NCBI RefSeq assembly: GCF_003337485.1
Contig: NZ_QPJJ01000001.1
Location: forward strand, 429,385-493,384
DNA length: 64,000 nt
Direction of reading: 5' to 3'
From: Saliterribacillus persicus
Lineage (GTDB): Bacteria; Bacillota; Bacilli; Bacillales; Amphibacillaceae
Shown here: positions 36,485-46,380 of the stretch, piece by piece
How positions within the stretch are numbered: position 1 is the stretch's first letter
How the letters are laid out: each line of letters begins with the position of its first letter
Made by a program: the position numbers and the translations under genes
Notes under the pieces: generated by a model
The model's database searches: none
Seen by the model: the letters and a program-made list of their open reading frames with translations, nothing else
Told to the model about the DNA's origin: nothing

Positions 36485-37964
36485 GTTCATTCACTTGCAG
36501 AAAGAAGATAATGTAGTCGTTGCCTTACAGAATCTTAAATCTGGCACCACTCTATCAGTTGATGATGCAGTAATTACGCTTAAAGAGGACATCCCACAAG
36601 GTCATAAAATAGCGGTTACTCCGATTGCCAGTACGGCTGATGTAATAAAGTACGGGTTTCCAATAGGGCATGCTATAGAACCGATTGAAGCGGGTTCACG
36701 TGTACACATAACCAATATGAAAACAAACCTAACAGGCATCGAGAATTACGTTTATGAACCAAAAGAGACAAAGAACCCTTATGAAAATGAAAATCGTTTT
36801 TTTCAAGGCTATCGACGAAAGGATGGAAATGTAGGGATTCGTAATGAGCTGTGGATTGTACCTACTGTTGGCTGCGTAAATGGTGTTGCAGATTATATCT
36901 TAAAACAATTTAAAAAAGAAATTGGAGATTTGGCACCTTTTGATCAAGCATTAGTCATGTCGCATCAGTATGGATGTTCCCAACTTGGGGATGACCATCA
37001 AAACACAAAACAAATTCTATCAGACATCGTTTTACACCCAAATGCAGGTGGTGTTCTTGTTCTCGGTTTAGGTTGTGAGAATAATATTGTGGAAGAATTT
37101 GAAGAAGGTTTAGGCGATTATGATCGAGAGCGCATTCGGTTTCTAGTTTCTCAGGATGTATCGGATGAAATTGAAGAAGGTGTAAAACTATTAAAAGAAA
37201 TTTACCAAGTTGCCCATGAAGATAAGCGTGAAACCATTCCATTATCAGAATTGAAGGTTGGTCTAAAATGTGGTGGATCTGATGGTTTATCAGGTATAAC
37301 AGCTAATCCCCTACTCGGCCTTTTTTCAGATTATCTGGTGGCTCAAGGTGGTACAACGGTATTAACAGAGGTACCTGAAATGTTTGGTGCAGAAACGATT
37401 TTAATGGAAAGAGCAGAGAATGAACAAATATTTCATGATACGGTTAACATGATTAATGATTTCAAGGAATATTTTATGAAAAATGAGCAGCCTGTTTATG
37501 AAAATCCATCCCCAGGAAACAAGGCAGGAGGAATTACAACGTTAGAGGATAAATCTTTGGGTTGCACACAAAAAGCTGGGACATCACTAGTTAAAGGTGT
37601 ACTTAAATATGGAGATCGTCTCGAGTCACACGGGTTAAATCTATTAAGTGCTCCAGGTAATGATTTAGTTGCAGCATCGGCTTTAGCTGCTTCTGGATGT
37701 CATCTTGTATTATTTACAACCGGAAGAGGTACACCTTTTGGAACATTTGTACCAACGCTAAAAATCTCATCGAATACTGCGTTGTATGAGAAAAAACCGC
37801 ATTGGATGGATTTCAATGCTGGGGTATTACTAGAATCTGAAAAAGACGAGGTCCTAAAAAAATTCAGTGATTATGTCATTGAAGTTGCAAATGGAAAGCC
37901 AGCACAAAATGAAATAAATGATTACCGGGAGTTAGCCATTTTCAAAAAAGGTGTGACACTCTAG
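36477..37964 (+). CDS. uxaA: Altronate dehydratase
   Basis: Iron-dependent lyase that turns D-altronate into 2-keto-3-deoxy-gluconate, the step after UxaB. 495 residues: N-terminal SAF domain (about 1-90, VVALQNLKSGTT, IPQGHKIAV, GHAIEPI) and C-terminal GD_AH domain with RKDGNVGIRNELWIVPTVGC, MSHQYGCSQLGDDHQN, LGLGCENNIVE, LKCGGSDGLSGITANPL and APGNDLVAASALAASGCH. Full length. Its ATG overlaps the uxaB stop (ATGCGTAA), so the two are coupled. A hairpin follows. Confidence 0.95.
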   Translation: MRKFIHLQKEDNVVVALQNLKSGTTLSVDDAVITLKEDIPQGHKIAVTPIASTADVIKYGFPIGHAIEPIEAGSRVHITNMKTNLTGIENYVYEPKETKNPYENENRFFQGYRRKDGNVGIRNELWIVPTVGCVNGVADYILKQFKKEIGDLAPFDQALVMSHQYGCSQLGDDHQNTKQILSDIVLHPNAGGVLVLGLGCENNIVEEFEEGLGDYDRERIRFLVSQDVSDEIEEGVKLLKEIYQVAHEDKRETIPLSELKVGLKCGGSDGLSGITANPLLGLFSDYLVAQGGTTVLTEVPEMFGAETILMERAENEQIFHDTVNMINDFKEYFMKNEQPVYENPSPGNKAGGITTLEDKSLGCTQKAGTSLVKGVLKYGDRLESHGLNLLSAPGNDLVAASALAASGCHLVLFTTGRGTPFGTFVPTLKISSNTALYEKKPHWMDFNAGVLLESEKDEVLKKFSDYVIEVANGKPAQNEINDYRELAIFKKGVTL

Positions 37965-38087
37965 TATATGTGGCTTAATGAAAAAAGTTGTGCTACTTAA
38001 TTCTGGGTGAGTTTTGGCATAGGCGTCTTTTGCCACTGATAAATATAGTTAAAAGAAATTAAGCCGGCTACTTCGCCAACCGTTATA

Positions 38088-38133
38088 TGAAAAAGCGACA
38101 CTTCTTATTAAAAAGAAAGTATCGCTTTTTTCT
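38088..38133. terminator. Terminator between uxaA and topB
   Basis: AAAAGCGACACTTCTT / AAGAAAGTATCGCTTTTTT stem (one or two mismatches) with A and T runs, serving the convergent uxaA and topB. Related in sequence to the terminator at 31904-31944. Confidence 0.85.
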
Positions 38134-40309
38134 AGTCTTTTTTCAATTTTTTAAGTGCTTCAGCTAATGCTGGATTGGTGAAGCCTTCATCTTGTTTTTT
38201 CATGTACTTATTCACATCGCGTTTGTCCGCTTTATTCTTCCCTTGTTTATTTCTTCTTTTCTGAAAGTTACTCAATTTTTCACGGTAACCGCAAACACAA
38301 CTAAATGTTTGCGCCTCACCTTGTCCACGCATTTCCATACGTTTATGGCATTTCGGACACCTTGCATTTGTCTTCTTTGCGATATGCTTTTTCTCACCAC
38401 AAGAACGATCCTGACAAACAAGCATACGTCCATTTTTCCCGTTAATTTCTAGCATGAGCTTCCCGCAAGTCGGACACTTGGTACCGGTCATGTTGTCATG
38501 CTTGAATTTAACATCTTTACGTTTGATTTCTTGGACCACTTGTTGGGTATATTCTTTTATTTCTTTAATAAAAGCGTCTTTCCCTGTTTTTCCATTCGCA
38601 ATTTGGGCAAGCTTTTCTTCCCATGCTGCCGTTAATAGAGGTGATTTTAAATCCTTTGGAACTAGATCTAATAATTGCTTACCTTTAGAGGTTAGATGTA
38701 AATACTTCCCTCGTTTTTCCATGTAAAACGTATTAAATAGTTTTTCAATAATATCCGCTCTAGTTGCAACTGTTCCTAAGCCTCCAGTAGCTTTCAATGT
38801 GTTCTTTGCATCTTTTTCACTTTCCTGCAAAAACTTAGCTGGATTTTCCATTGCTTCTAGAAGGGTACCTTCTGTTAACCTTTCAGGTGGCTTTGTTTCA
38901 CCCTCTACAAGCTTAAATTGAAGGCCATCTAATGTGGATCCTTGTTTGATATCCGGTAAGACCTGGTCGTCCTTGTCCACTGATTCTCCCGGATCTCCTT
39001 TTGCATAAACCTCTTTATAACCAAGAGCTACTACATTCTTTCCGCTCGCATAAAATTTCTCCTGGTTTACATCTACTTGAAACGTCACTTGTTCATATTG
39101 ATAAGGTGGCATGAGTACCGCTAAAAATCGCTTCACAACTAAATCATAAATTTTTCGTTCTTGATCTGACAATTCAGACAAGTATACTTCTTGTTCTGTT
39201 GGAATAATCGCATGGTGATCCGACACCTTCGCATTATTTACAAAAGAACCATTTGTCTTAATTGGTCGCTGCTTAATTTTATTAGCTATATTTGCGTATG
39301 GCCCCACACCACAAGCAGATAATCGATCCTTTAAAGTCGGAACAATATCGGTTGAGATAAATTTAGAATCGGTTCTTGGGTAGGTTAATACTTTATGTTG
39401 TTCATATAATTTCTGCATAAGAGAAAGCGTTTGTTTCCCTGAAAAGTTAAAAATTCGGTTCGCGTCTCTTTGTAGCTCCGTTAAATCGTAAAGCGGGGGC
39501 GCAAAGCTTTTTTTCTCTTTTTTATCGATTTTTTGAACGGTTCCTGTTTGGTTCTTTACTCGGTTAAGAAGCTCATCTGCCTTTTTCTTATCAAAAATTC
39601 TACTCTGGTTTTGTTTATCCTTCCACGTTAAGGTTACACCCGTTATTGTCTTTGCTTGTAGCTGATAAAAGGTTTTCGGTTTGAATCGATTGATCTCATC
39701 TTCACGTGCAGCGATCATCGTTAAAGTTGGAGTTTGGACCCTCCCACCAGAAAGCTGCGCATTAAATTTTGTAGTTAAAGCACGAGTTGCATTTAAACCA
39801 ACATACCAGTCCGCTTCCGAGCGTGCTACTGCAGAGGCATATAAATTTTCATATTGTTTGCCTGGTTTTAAGTTTTGAAATCCATCTTTAATTGCTTTAT
39901 CGGTGACGGAGGATATCCATAACCTTTTCACCGGCTTTTTTACACGTGCTTTTTCTAAAATCCACCGTGCGACCAATTCTCCTTCTCGTCCTGCGTCTGT
40001 TGCAATAACAATATCTTTTACATCTTTTCTAATAATTTGAGATTTTACAGTTTGGAACTGCTTCCCTGTTTGCTTCATAACCACAAGCTTTAATGGGCTT
40101 GGAAGCATTGGCAGATCATCTAATTTCCATGTTTTATATTTATTGTCATAGGCATCTGGATCCGCTAATGTTACTAAGTGGCCTAATGCCCATGTAACAA
40201 TATAGTCTGAACCCTCCATATAACCATTCGTTTTTTTGGTGCATTTTAATACACGTGCTATATCTCTTCCTACAGAGGGCTTCTCTGCAAGAACTAACGT
40301 TTTTGGCAT
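38132..40309 (-). CDS. topB: DNA topoisomerase III
   Basis: Type IA topoisomerase that relaxes and decatenates DNA. 725 residues: TOPRIM with LVLAEKPSVGRDIAR at the start and ATDAGREGELVARWI near 100, catalytic Tyr in VLTYPRTDSKF near 310, SDHHAIIPTEQ near 365, TRADIIEKLF near 500. The end carries two zinc-ribbon motifs, CPTCGKLM with CQDRSC and CPKCHKRM with CVCG, then a basic tail. The frame is open to 40339, but GAAAGGATGTATCACAG serves the ATG at 40309. Length and zinc tail match Firmicute TopB. Confidence 0.96.
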   Translation of the reverse strand: MPKTLVLAEKPSVGRDIARVLKCTKKTNGYMEGSDYIVTWALGHLVTLADPDAYDNKYKTWKLDDLPMLPSPLKLVVMKQTGKQFQTVKSQIIRKDVKDIVIATDAGREGELVARWILEKARVKKPVKRLWISSVTDKAIKDGFQNLKPGKQYENLYASAVARSEADWYVGLNATRALTTKFNAQLSGGRVQTPTLTMIAAREDEINRFKPKTFYQLQAKTITGVTLTWKDKQNQSRIFDKKKADELLNRVKNQTGTVQKIDKKEKKSFAPPLYDLTELQRDANRIFNFSGKQTLSLMQKLYEQHKVLTYPRTDSKFISTDIVPTLKDRLSACGVGPYANIANKIKQRPIKTNGSFVNNAKVSDHHAIIPTEQEVYLSELSDQERKIYDLVVKRFLAVLMPPYQYEQVTFQVDVNQEKFYASGKNVVALGYKEVYAKGDPGESVDKDDQVLPDIKQGSTLDGLQFKLVEGETKPPERLTEGTLLEAMENPAKFLQESEKDAKNTLKATGGLGTVATRADIIEKLFNTFYMEKRGKYLHLTSKGKQLLDLVPKDLKSPLLTAAWEEKLAQIANGKTGKDAFIKEIKEYTQQVVQEIKRKDVKFKHDNMTGTKCPTCGKLMLEINGKNGRMLVCQDRSCGEKKHIAKKTNARCPKCHKRMEMRGQGEAQTFSCVCGYREKLSNFQKRRNKQGKNKADKRDVNKYMKKQDEGFTNPALAEALKKLKKD

Positions 40310-40423
40310 CTGTGATACATCCTTTCGATAAACATACACTTAACATAACATAATCGTGGCACATCAAACATTATTGCCTTCTCATTTTTTAAAATGTTGA
40401 AGATTCCATAAACCTAAGGCTCA

Positions 40424-41065
40424 CTATTTTTTTACTCTAGATACGGTTAATCCATCACCAATTGGAATTAGCATTGATTCTAACCTTGGATGATTGGCTA
40501 CCGTTTCATTGAATTCTCTCATTGTCTCGGTATAACCTTTAGGCTTAACAGTTTCATCTATCACACTGCCTCCAGCAAGCACATTATCGCTAACGATTAA
40601 AGCACCAGGCTCTGCAAGCTGTATGCAATATTGTAAATAATTTTCATAATTCCCTTTATCTGCATCAATAAAGAAGAAATCAAATTTTTTCTGCTCTTCT
40701 ACTAATTGTTGCAAACTTTCGACGGCTGATCCAGTTATATAAGATACTTGATCACCATACCCTGCTTTTGATAGATTATTACGCGCTAGCTCCGCATAGT
40801 TTTCCTTCAATTCAAGGGAAGTTAATGTACCCTCTTCACCAAATCCTCTAGCAAGACAGATCCCACTGTAGCCTCCTAAAGCACCTATCTCTAGTACATT
40901 TTCAGCTCCTGAAATCGATATAAGCATTGTAAGAAGCTTTCCGGATGAAGGTGAGACAGAAATAGAAGGCATCCCATTTTCTTTAATAGACGAAATCACT
41001 TCTTCTAGAAGCCCATCTTGTTCATCCACAAATACAGAATTGATATAGTTATTCATTTTATTCAT
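40424..41065 (-). CDS. SAM-dependent O-methyltransferase (YrrM/CCoAOMT type)
   Basis: Class I methyltransferase of the caffeoyl-CoA O-methyltransferase-like family, 213 residues. SAM-binding: ENVLEIGALGGYSGICLARG near 55, the Glu in LTSLELKENYAELARNNL, the metal Asp in FDFFFIDADKGNYENYL near 130 and IVSDNVLAGGSV near 158. Bacterial members methylate catechol-like hydroxyls; the substrate here is not known. The open frame begins at 41149, but GGAAG and similarity favour the ATG at 41065. Single gene. Confidence 0.88.
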   Translation of the reverse strand: MNKMNNYINSVFVDEQDGLLEEVISSIKENGMPSISVSPSSGKLLTMLISISGAENVLEIGALGGYSGICLARGFGEEGTLTSLELKENYAELARNNLSKAGYGDQVSYITGSAVESLQQLVEEQKKFDFFFIDADKGNYENYLQYCIQLAEPGALIVSDNVLAGGSVIDETVKPKGYTETMREFNETVANHPRLESMLIPIGDGLTVSRVKK

Positions 41066-41471
41066 AGCTATTCGTTTCTTCCTTTCTAAATTAAAAGTTG
41101 TTTTATATACGTTGAAGATGTAATGTATGCCGTACTTTTCATTCCGCATTAACTAGCTTTCTACCTCTTATTCTATCTGCTTTACTTTTATTTCACCATT
41201 ATTTTCATTTTCAGCTTCTAATTTATCTAGAGTTTATTGATGTAGAAAATTAATTACTAATTCTATTACTTTTATTACCCAAAATTGATTTCAAGCCATT
41301 TAGAGAGATGCTAGCTATAATTACATGGAGAGGAGTCAAGTCTAAACTTTCTAGCTTCTCACACATTAAAAATTCAACACTGTTTTCTTTATACCTACTT
41401 ACAATTTAGACTCTAATCCTATATAATTAGCAAAGAACAGAGACAGATAAATAAAAAACGGGGATAATCAA
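41066..41471. other. Divergent intergenic region before the YczE-type gene
   Basis: About 400 bp, AT rich, no credible gene. On the minus strand a 38-codon frame (41366-41250) lacks a ribosome site. The region 41290-41365 (GAGAGATGCTAGCTATAATT and following) is less AT rich than its surroundings and may be a relic of a repeat; not identified. Confidence 0.35.
41399..41427 (+). promoter_or_regulatory. Promoter of the YczE-type gene
   Basis: TTACAA (41399-41404), 17-nt spacer, TATAAT (41422-41427), 45 nt before the start codon. Confidence 0.7.
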
Positions 41472-42125
41472 ATGGATAAATTAAAACAACGAAGAATTTT
41501 AATGATGTTTATAGGAAACTTATTTATTGGAATAGCAGTTGCTTTACTTCGAATTAGTACATTAGGAACAGATCCTTTTTCCACGATGAATTTAGGAGTG
41601 AGTGGCTTTTTAGATATAAGCTTTGGTGTTTATCAGCTTCTTTTTAACATTGTATTGTTAGGTGTTGTGTTTTATTTTGCCAAGCATACGATTGGCTATG
41701 GCACGCTTGTCAATATGGTCGGCATTGGATTTGTATCTGACTTTTTTGTGCATAGCTATGGTCTATTTTTTGGCGATGATATAATGCTGCTTGGTAGAAT
41801 TTTAATGATGAGTACAGCAGTACTTATTGCAAGTATTGGCGTGGCATTGTATATGACCCCAAATTTAGGTGTAGCTCCATATGACGCATTAGCATTAGTT
41901 ATTCAGAAGGTATCAAAGGATAAAATTTCCTTCCCCATCGCTCGGATCATGACGGATGTAACTAGTGTTATTATTGGATTCTCTTTTGGCGCGGTTGTTG
42001 GAGTTGCTACAGTCGTTATGGCCTTTTTTACTGGACCTTTTGTACAATTTTTCAGAAAGCGTTTAGCAGAACCAATGCTTAAAGAAAAAGATATTTTAAA
42101 AGCGGACCCAGTCCCAGCAAAATAA
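41472..42125 (+). CDS. YczE/YyaS/YitT-family membrane protein
   Basis: 217-residue integral membrane protein with five to six helices. MFIGNLFIGIAVALLRISTL, GTDPFSTMNLG, FGVYQLLFNI and NLGVAPYDALALVI are the YczE/YyaS pattern with two similar halves (GTDPF and GVAPYD). The function of the family is not settled; YczE has been linked to surfactin production in B. subtilis. Single gene with its own promoter and terminator. Confidence 0.85.
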   Translation: MDKLKQRRILMMFIGNLFIGIAVALLRISTLGTDPFSTMNLGVSGFLDISFGVYQLLFNIVLLGVVFYFAKHTIGYGTLVNMVGIGFVSDFFVHSYGLFFGDDIMLLGRILMMSTAVLIASIGVALYMTPNLGVAPYDALALVIQKVSKDKISFPIARIMTDVTSVIIGFSFGAVVGVATVVMAFFTGPFVQFFRKRLAEPMLKEKDILKADPVPAK

Positions 42126-42132
42126 AGATTTG

Positions 42133-42173
42133 TAAAAAGCATCATCTCCAATTTTAGAGATGATGCTTTTTTA
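42133..42173. terminator. Terminator between YczE-type gene and melA
   Basis: AAAAAGCATCATCTC / GAGATGATGCTTTTTT perfect stem, symmetric, closing both converging genes. Confidence 0.9.
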
Positions 42174-43472
42174 TTAATTATATTCAGGTAACCAATCACC
42201 ATGGGCTTCGATTAAATCATCACAAAGTTGAACAATATCTTCCATTGATAACTCCGCTGCAGTGTGTGGATCTAAAAGTGCTGCTTGATAAATTTTTTCT
42301 TTTTTCAGCGTTAAAGCAGCTTCAATCGTTAACAACTGTGTATTAATATTGGTTCTATTTAGTGCTGCTAATTGCTCTGGTAAGTCTCCTACGTATGTTG
42401 GCGCAATACCGCTTGCATCAACTAAACAAGGCACTTCTACTACCGCATTATTTGGTAGATTACTAATTAATCCGCCGGTATTCAGTACATTACCACCGAT
42501 TTTAAAAGGCTTATTTGACTCCATCGCTTCAATAATATAGGATCCATATTCATGGGTCCGTTCATGTGTGAGATTTTGATCGTTTACGATATCATCTCGC
42601 ATTTTTTTCCAGTCTTCAATCTGGTTCACACATCTTCGTGGATATTCATCTAATGGAATATTAAATTTTTCAATTAAATCAGGATAGTTCGACTTAATAA
42701 AGTAGGGATGATATTCCGCAGTATGCTCAGATGATTCTGTATTATAGTACCCAAAACGCTCCATGATTTCAAAACGGACCATATCATTATGTTTTTCATT
42801 TTGTTTCTCTCGGGCTCGTTTTTTGATTTCTGGATAAAGGTCCTTCCCATCACGCGTAATTTCTAATAACCAGGCCATGTGATTAATTCCGGCAATCTTC
42901 CATTGAATATTATCCGCTTCCATTTCAAGTGACTTAAGTAAATCTGGGGCACATACTTGCACGCTATGGCAGAGGCCAACAGTTTTAATCCCTTCCTTTA
43001 ACATGACATTGGTTAAAACAGCCATTGGATTCGTGTAATTTAAGAACCATGCATCTGGACAAACTTCTTTCATGTCACGTGCGAATTCTTGCATAACTGG
43101 AATCGTGCGGAGATTTCTAAATATCCCACCAATTCCTAATGTATCCGCAATCGTTTGGCGGAGATTATATTTTTTTGGAACTTCAAAATCCGTGATGGTA
43201 CAGGGATCGTACCCACCTACTTGAATTGCATTGATTACATACTTCGCTTCACGCAAAGCTTCTTTTCGATCATGATAGGAAACAATGTTAACTGTTGATT
43301 TTAGACTTTGCTTTAAGTTATTTAGCATACGTTCAGAATCGTCTAATCTTTCTTGGTCAATATCAAATAAGGCAAACTCAAAATCCTGCAGGGCATCAAC
43401 TGACATACAGTCACCCAGTATATTCTTTGCAAAAACAGTACTTCCTGCGCCTAAAAAAGTAATTTTTTTCAT
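42174..43472 (-). CDS. melA: Alpha-galactosidase, glycoside hydrolase family 4
   Basis: NAD+- and Mn2+-dependent intracellular glycosidase; MelA splits melibiose and raffinose-type alpha-galactosides. 432 residues, the same length as B. subtilis MelA. Rossmann start KITFLGAGSTVFAKNIL, NAIQVGGYD, DTLGIGGIFRNLRTIPV, FLNYTNPMAVLTN, metal ligands in GLCHSVQ (Cys, His) near 175 and GINHMAW near 205, HTAEYHPYF near 265, and PCLVDASGI. The ATG at 43472 is properly spaced from GGAGG; the ATG two codons earlier is not. Last gene of the galactoside locus. An alpha-galacturonidase of the same family is the main alternative; next to the ABC genes MelA is favoured. Confidence 0.87.
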   Translation of the reverse strand: MKKITFLGAGSTVFAKNILGDCMSVDALQDFEFALFDIDQERLDDSERMLNNLKQSLKSTVNIVSYHDRKEALREAKYVINAIQVGGYDPCTITDFEVPKKYNLRQTIADTLGIGGIFRNLRTIPVMQEFARDMKEVCPDAWFLNYTNPMAVLTNVMLKEGIKTVGLCHSVQVCAPDLLKSLEMEADNIQWKIAGINHMAWLLEITRDGKDLYPEIKKRAREKQNEKHNDMVRFEIMERFGYYNTESSEHTAEYHPYFIKSNYPDLIEKFNIPLDEYPRRCVNQIEDWKKMRDDIVNDQNLTHERTHEYGSYIIEAMESNKPFKIGGNVLNTGGLISNLPNNAVVEVPCLVDASGIAPTYVGDLPEQLAALNRTNINTQLLTIEAALTLKKEKIYQAALLDPHTAAELSMEDIVQLCDDLIEAHGDWLPEYN

Positions 43473-43490
43473 TTTCATCCTCCATTCACA

Positions 43491-43504
43491 CGCAATAAAT
43501 TGCG
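43491..43504 (-). promoter_or_regulatory. Inverted repeat before melA
   Basis: CGCAAT-AA-ATTGCG, about 20 nt before the melA start and overlapping TTGCGCAA. Candidate binding site, perhaps a translational or transcriptional operator; regulator not known. Confidence 0.4.
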
Positions 43505-43594
43505 CAACTAATTAGTGTTATCATCTATAGATTAATAGATAAGCGACGGGGAAACAATCGCAAATAAAATTTATATAGGTAAAATATTGCTTAT

Positions 43595-44476
43595 TTAATC
43601 CAAGAAAAAATGATCCACAGGCATGATATTTTCGCTACTTCTATACACACTAGGAGAAACGTCCAGCATTTGCTTAAATACTTTACTAAAATAATTCCCA
43701 TTACTAAATCCAACTAATATTGCAATTTCCTCGATAGTTCGTTCATTATCCTTCATATAAATAATCGCATGATTGATTCGTATTTTAGTTAAAAATTGCA
43801 TCGGTGTCTCACCCACTGTTACTTTAAATAGCCTGGTGAAATGATATTTTGACAGACCGGATTTTGCTACAATATCCTCCAACGAAATAGCATGTTGATA
43901 GTTCTCTTTCATATAACGAACTGCTTTTTTGATAGTCACTGGCCATCCATCCTCATTTTTATGACCATACTCTAGGTAATGTAGACATTCCATCATAAAG
44001 CTGTATGCATAAGAAGAAGATTGATACGAACCCTCCATTCCAGTCGTTTGCATTTTCTCTATCACCCTTAGCACAAATTGAATGGGTTTTGCTTTCTCTG
44101 GAATCGAAGTTACATTTCCTGCTTTACTGGTAAATTTTTCATAAAAATAATCTGCGTCCTTTCCATAAATGGTGAAATAGATAAACTCCCATTTCTCTGA
44201 TTGTCTTGGAAAATAGTACGTGTGGTCACTTGGTATTCTCACAAGAAATGCCTGTCCTTTTTTAAGTGTATAAATTTCGTCACCAAGTCGAAGCGCCCCT
44301 TCTCCGCTCAAGGTATACTGAAAAATAACTTTTCCATCCTCTTTGCGTGACAAACCATCCCAGTAATAATCATGATTCGTTTTTATCTCATATCCGAAGG
44401 CCTGTAAGCCAACCATCTGTTCTTGATGATCACCCTTTAACTTGAAGCCATAAGTTCCCAATTTTATATTCTTCAT
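43595..44476 (-). CDS. AraC-family transcriptional regulator (galactoside locus)
   Basis: 293-residue activator: N-terminal cupin-like sugar-binding domain (about 1-150, FQYTLSGEGALRLGDEIYTL, VRIPSDHTYYFP) and C-terminal double helix-turn-helix (about 190-285, ISLEDIVAKSGLSKYHFTRL, TIEEIAILVGFSNGNYFSKV). AraC proteins with this layout bind sugars and activate neighbouring catabolic genes. AGAAAGGGAG ribosome site. It lies between the kinase gene and melA, so melA is its likely target. Confidence 0.9.
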   Translation of the reverse strand: MKNIKLGTYGFKLKGDHQEQMVGLQAFGYEIKTNHDYYWDGLSRKEDGKVIFQYTLSGEGALRLGDEIYTLKKGQAFLVRIPSDHTYYFPRQSEKWEFIYFTIYGKDADYFYEKFTSKAGNVTSIPEKAKPIQFVLRVIEKMQTTGMEGSYQSSSYAYSFMMECLHYLEYGHKNEDGWPVTIKKAVRYMKENYQHAISLEDIVAKSGLSKYHFTRLFKVTVGETPMQFLTKIRINHAIIYMKDNERTIEEIAILVGFSNGNYFSKVFKQMLDVSPSVYRSSENIMPVDHFFLD

Positions 44477-44616
44477 CTTAAAAAGCTCCCTTTCTTAAAA
44501 TGTCATCCGACCTCTTTTTTTTTATCTTAGCGAAGAAAGTGAAAAGAAGCACGGGAAATTCCGTACTTCTCCATTTTAAATTCAATATTTAAATAATAAT
44601 AGGACTGGCAAAATAA

Positions 44617-46335
44617 TTAAAATGACTTTGGAATGATTAATTGTACAACAGTTCCTTCCCCTCGCTCACTTTCTAATCTAATCCTCGCTTCTTCCCCGTA
44701 ATAAGAATGGAGCATTCTTTTGACATAGTTAAGACCAATTCCAATCCCTGTTCCTTTGTCTTTACTCTTGTTATTCATAAGCTGATCGATTTCTATCTGA
44801 CTCAAACCAGATCCATTATCTTTTATAGAAATAACCAATTGATTATTTTCTTCATAAACCGTAACAACTATATGTCCATCTTCTTCAAGCCCGTGTTGGA
44901 TAGAGTTTTCAGCGATAGGTTGTAATATGAATCTCGGAACTTTTGTATTTAATAGACTATCATGTACATTTAGAACGATGGTATAAGTAAAGTCATAGCG
45001 AATTTCTTGTAATGTAAAATATTGTGTTAGTGAATCTAATTCTTCACGAACCGTAGACAGCTTCCCTGATCTTTTCAAATTATAATACAATAACTTATTT
45101 AAAGCAGAGACCATCTTATCAATTTCATCTTGTTTATGGATGACAGCAAGCCAATGGACAGTATCTAATGTATTCATCAAAAAATGTGGATTAATCTGGT
45201 ACATTAATTTCTCTATTTCAAGGTCAGCACGCTTTTTTTCTTTCCATTCGACTTCGGTTAATAATTCACCAATTTGAATTTTCATGTTTTGAAGCTGATT
45301 TAGCGTATGATCAAATTCAGGAATTTTTGTGGTAATCGTATTGGACTCTAAATTATTATTCGAAATCTCCTCAATCTCAGAATCAAAGATTCGTATTGGT
45401 TTGTAAACCATCTTCCATACTAACCATGAAATCAATAAACTGAATATACCGAAAATGATTGCTAAAAAAACCATTTGGCTAATCCATCTATCTTTTTCAT
45501 GATCAAACTGTTTTTGTGGGATTAAAGAAACAATGCTGCATCCCTGTACATTGGTTGATTTAAACCAGTAATACCCCTCATTCTTTCCACTCATATCTGT
45601 TGACACTAATGAATGAAAATTATCATTTCTGGGAAAAGCGGATGATAATTCACTAAATGCAATTCTTCCCGTTTTATCTAGAATTAAATAAAATGAATTA
45701 TTCATTTCTTGATTTATACTCAAAATATTCTTGGTAATACTAAAACTCGACTCTAAATATAGTGTAATAGTTCGGTTATTTGGCAACTCTATATCTCTAG
45801 TGATAGAAATAACATATTGTGTATTTAGAGGGTTATTACTTATATGAGGTCCATAATAAGTTATGTCATTAAATTCTCCGATAGACGGTAATTTATCTAT
45901 GCTAAAATCATCTCTAACAAGCATGTTTCTATACAGGTGATCATCATTTTCTGCAATGTAAACGGCTAAACCAGCAGAAGCATTTGTATATGTAATATAA
46001 TCCAATTCTTTTTGAATATCTTCTTCTAAAGAGGTTAATTTACTTTTATCATCCGTTTGTAAAAACTCATTAAATTTAATAGCTATACTACTAGGATATA
46101 CTAATTGTTGAGAAGTCTGAGCAAGGTTTTCCATCGTATGATAGAGAGAAAGCTCCGTATGTTTTAAAGTATTTTTAGCACTAGTTTCAAGTTTACTATC
46201 TAAAATTGAATAGATTGCATTATATGAAAGTATAACTGATGAAAGAAAGGGGATTAAAGCTGCAATAGCAAATAGATAAACGATTCTGCGTCGCAAGGAA
46301 AAAGTTTGAATGACCTTCAGAATTTTTCGTTGCAT
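44617..46335 (-). CDS. YesM-type sensor histidine kinase
   Basis: Membrane kinase partner of the YesN-type regulator further upstream. 572 residues: membrane helices near 15-35 and 285-310 enclosing a large extracellular dCache-like domain, HAMP, then the His_kinase domain with the phospho-acceptor in YQINPHFLMNTLDTVHWL near 370 and an HATPase with QPIAENSIQHGLEED and KDNGSGLS. The frame opens at 46359, but GGGGGGTATT serves the ATG at 46335. In this class the kinase and DUF624 protein are encoded with the sugar ABC transporter they control. Confidence 0.9.
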   Translation of the reverse strand: MQRKILKVIQTFSLRRRIVYLFAIAALIPFLSSVILSYNAIYSILDSKLETSAKNTLKHTELSLYHTMENLAQTSQQLVYPSSIAIKFNEFLQTDDKSKLTSLEEDIQKELDYITYTNASAGLAVYIAENDDHLYRNMLVRDDFSIDKLPSIGEFNDITYYGPHISNNPLNTQYVISITRDIELPNNRTITLYLESSFSITKNILSINQEMNNSFYLILDKTGRIAFSELSSAFPRNDNFHSLVSTDMSGKNEGYYWFKSTNVQGCSIVSLIPQKQFDHEKDRWISQMVFLAIIFGIFSLLISWLVWKMVYKPIRIFDSEIEEISNNNLESNTITTKIPEFDHTLNQLQNMKIQIGELLTEVEWKEKKRADLEIEKLMYQINPHFLMNTLDTVHWLAVIHKQDEIDKMVSALNKLLYYNLKRSGKLSTVREELDSLTQYFTLQEIRYDFTYTIVLNVHDSLLNTKVPRFILQPIAENSIQHGLEEDGHIVVTVYEENNQLVISIKDNGSGLSQIEIDQLMNNKSKDKGTGIGIGLNYVKRMLHSYYGEEARIRLESERGEGTVVQLIIPKSF

Positions 46336-46380
46336 AATACCCCCCCATTTTAATGCCATACATAAATCAAAGATATTTAC

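Noticed and set aside
41250..41366. 38-codon minus-strand frame before the YczE-type gene
   Set aside because: No Shine-Dalgarno, no signal peptide and no recognised homology; possibly a relic, not supported as a gene.
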